Of a DNA stretch of 7,130 bases, positions 6,281 through 7,130 are shown one piece after another. Source of the DNA: Deltaproteobacteria bacterium. Its GTDB lineage: Bacteria > Desulfobacterota > Desulfobaccia > Desulfobaccales > 0-14-0-80-60-11. The notes below the pieces were generated by a model. That model had not been told where the DNA came from. It did not search any database and saw nothing but the letters and a program-made list of their open reading frames with translations. Numbering within the stretch: position 1 is the stretch's first letter; every line of letters starts with the position of its first letter. The position numbers and the translations under genes are program-made. The stretch covers positions 1 through 7,130 of the forward strand of contig JAKAGH010000164.1 in the NCBI GenBank assembly GCA_021817645.1, written 5' to 3'.

Positions 6281-6342
6281 GAGCGCCGCGGCCGAAGAAA
6301 AACTTGCGTTAGGGACGTCCAGATTCTTCGATCGCGGCGTTC
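6281..6342. repeat. 19-bp imperfect inverted repeat inside the element
   Basis: 6281-6299 and 6324-6342 pair at 16 of 19 positions, including CGCCGCG/CGCGGCG and CGAAGAA/TTCTTCG. All three differences are transitions, so some could still pair as G-U in RNA. The loop is 24 bases. Confidence 0.65.
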
Positions 6343-6371
6343 TGTTCCTGAAAAGTTAAAAGTAGTTAGTC

Positions 6372-6430
6372 GGTGGGGCGGCCGTCCCTGGCCGCCCGGG
6401 CCCCCGGCGCACACGAAGGCCCGCTCCACC
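6372..6430. repeat. nested GC-rich stem-loops inside the element
   Basis: Outer arms GGTGGGGCGG (6372-6381) and CCGCTCCACC (6421-6430) pair at nine of ten positions. An alternative inner hairpin is GGGCGGCC (6376-6383), loop GTCCCT, GGCCGCCC (6390-6397), which is perfect. Confidence 0.6.
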
Positions 6431-6515
6431 AGTCATTTCATGTTTTACGATTGGGGCAATGGATCAGGAATGACTGTTCGGAATGACAGACGATGGCCCG
6501 CGCAGAGGTCTCAAC

Positions 6516-6544
6516 TTGAGTTGCCCGGGCATTCCCGGTATAAT
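6516..6544 (+). promoter_or_regulatory. sigma70-type promoter of the small membrane protein gene
   Basis: -35 TTGAGT (6516-6521, four of six), exactly 17 bp, then a perfect -10 TATAAT (6539-6544). The -35 starts four bases after the right end of the palindromic element. The expected start near 6551 leaves only about two bases before ATG 6553. Confidence 0.75.
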
Positions 6545-6552
6545 ACGTCGTC

Positions 6553-6849
6553 ATGAATAAACCCTTCAAATTCTTTATCCGGCTGCTGGTGGCCTTTCTG
6601 CTGGCTCAATTCGTTTTGCGTCTCCTGGGAGCCGTCACCCTGGCAGGGCTCGTGGGGCTGTCCTCAGGCCTGGTCTGCTGCTCCTATCTCTTTGATTTGG
6701 TTGATTGGTATTATGAGGGCGCGCTGCGCCGGGCCCTGAAGCCCAAGGCCATCGGCTGGCTGGTGGCCCGGCTGGTGGTCGGCCTGAATACGGTGGAGCA
6801 GCACCAGGAGCATGTTCCGGAACCGCGGCGGCAAGAAGGGGAGGGGTGA
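6553..6849 (+). CDS. small two-span membrane protein of unknown function, probably leaderless
   Basis: I do not recognise a family. The 98 residues start with a basic amphipathic segment (MNKPFKFFIRLL), followed by two hydrophobic stretches at about 8-23 and 28-48 with a Cys pair (C42-C43). Then come an acidic/aromatic patch (DLVDWYYEG), a basic stretch (RRALKPK), a third moderately hydrophobic stretch (about 66-78) and a polar tail (EQHQEHVPEPRRQEGEG). There is no ribosome site. An in-frame TAA at 6541-6543, inside the -10 box, rules out an earlier start, and the predicted transcript start is only about two bases before the ATG, so translation would be leaderless. Codon composition is like that of its neighbours. 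The promoter supports it being real; its job is unknown. Confidence 0.65.
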   Translation: MNKPFKFFIRLLVAFLLAQFVLRLLGAVTLAGLVGLSSGLVCCSYLFDLVDWYYEGALRRALKPKAIGWLVARLVVGLNTVEQHQEHVPEPRRQEGEG

Positions 6850-6855
6850 TACTGC

Positions 6856-6898
6856 CGGCGTTCATCGGCGGCTAATATTTAACCGCCGATGAACGCCG
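6856..6898. repeat. 16-bp perfect palindrome with tandem GATGAACGC units
   Basis: 6856-6871 and 6883-6898 pair perfectly around the AT-rich loop CTAATATTTAA. The right arm continues into a second GATGAACGC unit (GATGAACGCC, then GATGAACGCGG to about 6909). Such GATGAACGC repeats look like a dispersed extragenic family. It starts seven bases after the stop of the small membrane protein gene and has no T-run. Confidence 0.65.
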
Positions 6899-6920
6899 AT
6901 GAACGCGGATAGAAAGACAA

Positions 6921-6947
6921 AAGGGACAGGCTGTCAGCCTGTCCCTT
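6921..6947. terminator. hairpin terminator, likely bidirectional, between converging genes
   Basis: AAGGGACAGGCT (6921-6932) pairs perfectly with AGCCTGTCCCTT (6936-6947) over the loop GTC. On the minus strand it is followed by TTGTCTTTCT, a fair T-rich tail, so it suits the minus-strand gene ending at 6999. On the plus strand the tail CTGTTATTT is weaker but could serve the small membrane protein gene. Confidence 0.7.
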
Positions 6948-6974
6948 CTGTTATTTAGGCCTTCGCAAAAAAAA

Positions 6975-6994
6975 GAAAACTGAAAACGGAAAAC
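6975..6994. repeat. three tandem GAAAAC units, 7-bp period
   Basis: GAAAAC occurs at 6975, 6982 and 6989, preceded by an A-run (6967-6974). It reads as a T-rich tract right after the minus-strand stop codon and may just be low-complexity spacer. Confidence 0.6.
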
Positions 6995-6998
6995 GCTC

Positions 6999-7130
6999 TT
7001 ACAGCTTACACACCCCGGCCCGGCATTTCTTTTCCTGGATGTGTTCCTCGAACTCCTGGCGGAAGTTCTTGAACGCGCTCATCATGGGGCCGCCCGCAGT
7101 CTGGCCCAGGGGGCAGAAGGAGGCGTCGAC
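6999..7130 (-). CDS. NuoF/HndC-type NADH-binding flavin Fe-S subunit, C-terminal fragment (5' end outside window)
   Basis: Reading the minus strand from the right edge gives 43 codons ending in TAA at 6999-7001. The pattern ASFCPLGQTAGGPMM, SAFKNFRQEFEEHI, then CRAGVCKL is the typical end of the 51-kDa NADH dehydrogenase subunit family (NuoF, HndC, HydB). That subunit holds FMN, NAD(H) and one [4Fe-4S] cluster. The Cys in FCPLG (6th residue visible) corresponds to the last ligand of that cluster. The C-x4-C pair in CRAGVC is also common in the family. In many HndC/HydB relatives a two-cluster ferredoxin domain follows CPAGVCK; here the protein stops two residues after that Cys. The enzyme could belong to complex I, an electron-bifurcating hydrogenase or an Hdr-linked module; the window does not decide. 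It converges on the small membrane protein gene. Confidence 0.85.
   Translation of the reverse strand, partial: VDASFCPLGQTAGGPMMSAFKNFRQEFEEHIQEKKCRAGVCKL

Larger units (their letters stand above)
6242..6512. repeat. composite palindromic, MITE-like element
   Basis: A non-coding 271-bp block bounded by a perfect 12-bp inverted repeat: GAGACCTCTGCG (6242-6253) and CGCAGAGGTCTC (6501-6512). Nested inside is a second inverted pair, TGTCATTC (6268-6275) and GAATGACA (6481-6488), with an extra direct GGAATGAC copy at 6467-6474. Two further stem-loops occupy the interior. No transposase or other plausible gene is present and no target-site duplication is obvious. The CATTCTGAGG motif near the left end resembles a dispersed repeat I recall from several bacterial genomes. 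It could be a non-autonomous mobile element or a compound REP element. It fills most of the gap between the DsrE-like gene and the small membrane protein gene; the short stretch 6202-6241 shows no clear terminator. Confidence 0.6.

Noticed and set aside
6205..6429. 74-codon minus-strand frame inside the palindromic element
   Set aside because: Its sequence is dictated by the inverted repeats; no ribosome site and no protein-like pattern.

Overview
The window looks like chromosomal DNA of a GC-rich anaerobic sulfate reducer of the Desulfobacterota (old Deltaproteobacteria). The main evidence is a run of four genes in the order NrfD-like membrane protein, tiny membrane protein, NarI-like cytochrome b and CCG-domain Fe-S protein. 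This is the hmcC-hmcD-hmcE-hmcF order of the Hmc transmembrane redox complex. Further support comes from a DsrE-family sulfur-carrier gene, a FadL-type outer-membrane protein of the kind common in this phylum, and REP-like repeats. I cannot name the genus from sequence alone.

Region 1 (1-3637) is the distal part of the hmc operon. It holds hmcC (its 5' end lies outside the window), a 46-residue hmcD, hmcE and hmcF, and ends in a strong intrinsic terminator at 3601-3636. Together these proteins would pass electrons between periplasmic cytochromes/Fe-S subunits encoded upstream and the membrane quinone pool or a cytoplasmic CCG-type Fe-S protein. The only sizeable gap in the operon, 81 bp before hmcF, holds a hairpin and a possible extended -10 promoter.

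Region 2 (about 3640-3977) is non-coding. It carries two GC-rich REP-like palindromes, then an AT-rich tract, then a clear sigma70-type promoter. The spacer of that promoter is a CsoR-family-like operator.

Region 3 (3978-6201) is the most interesting part. It contains a FadL/OmpP1-type outer-membrane transporter, a CsoR/CstR-family repressor, and a DsrE2-like sulfurtransferase protein. The repressor keeps both sensing cysteines but has Tyr where copper sensors have His, as in persulfide sensors of the CstR type. Operator, regulator and DsrE protein together suggest a sulfane-sulfur-responsive locus, possibly with a dedicated outer-membrane channel. This is an inference.

Region 4 (6202-6998) contains a composite, MITE-like palindromic element (6242-6512) with 12-bp perfect terminal inverted repeats. 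Abutting it is an almost ideal promoter that appears to drive a leaderless 98-residue membrane protein gene. A palindromic repeat, a hairpin terminator that can work in both directions and a small A-rich tandem repeat follow.

Region 5 (6999-7130, minus strand) is the 3' end of a converging gene for a NuoF/HndC-type flavin Fe-S subunit. It stops where many relatives would continue into a ferredoxin domain.
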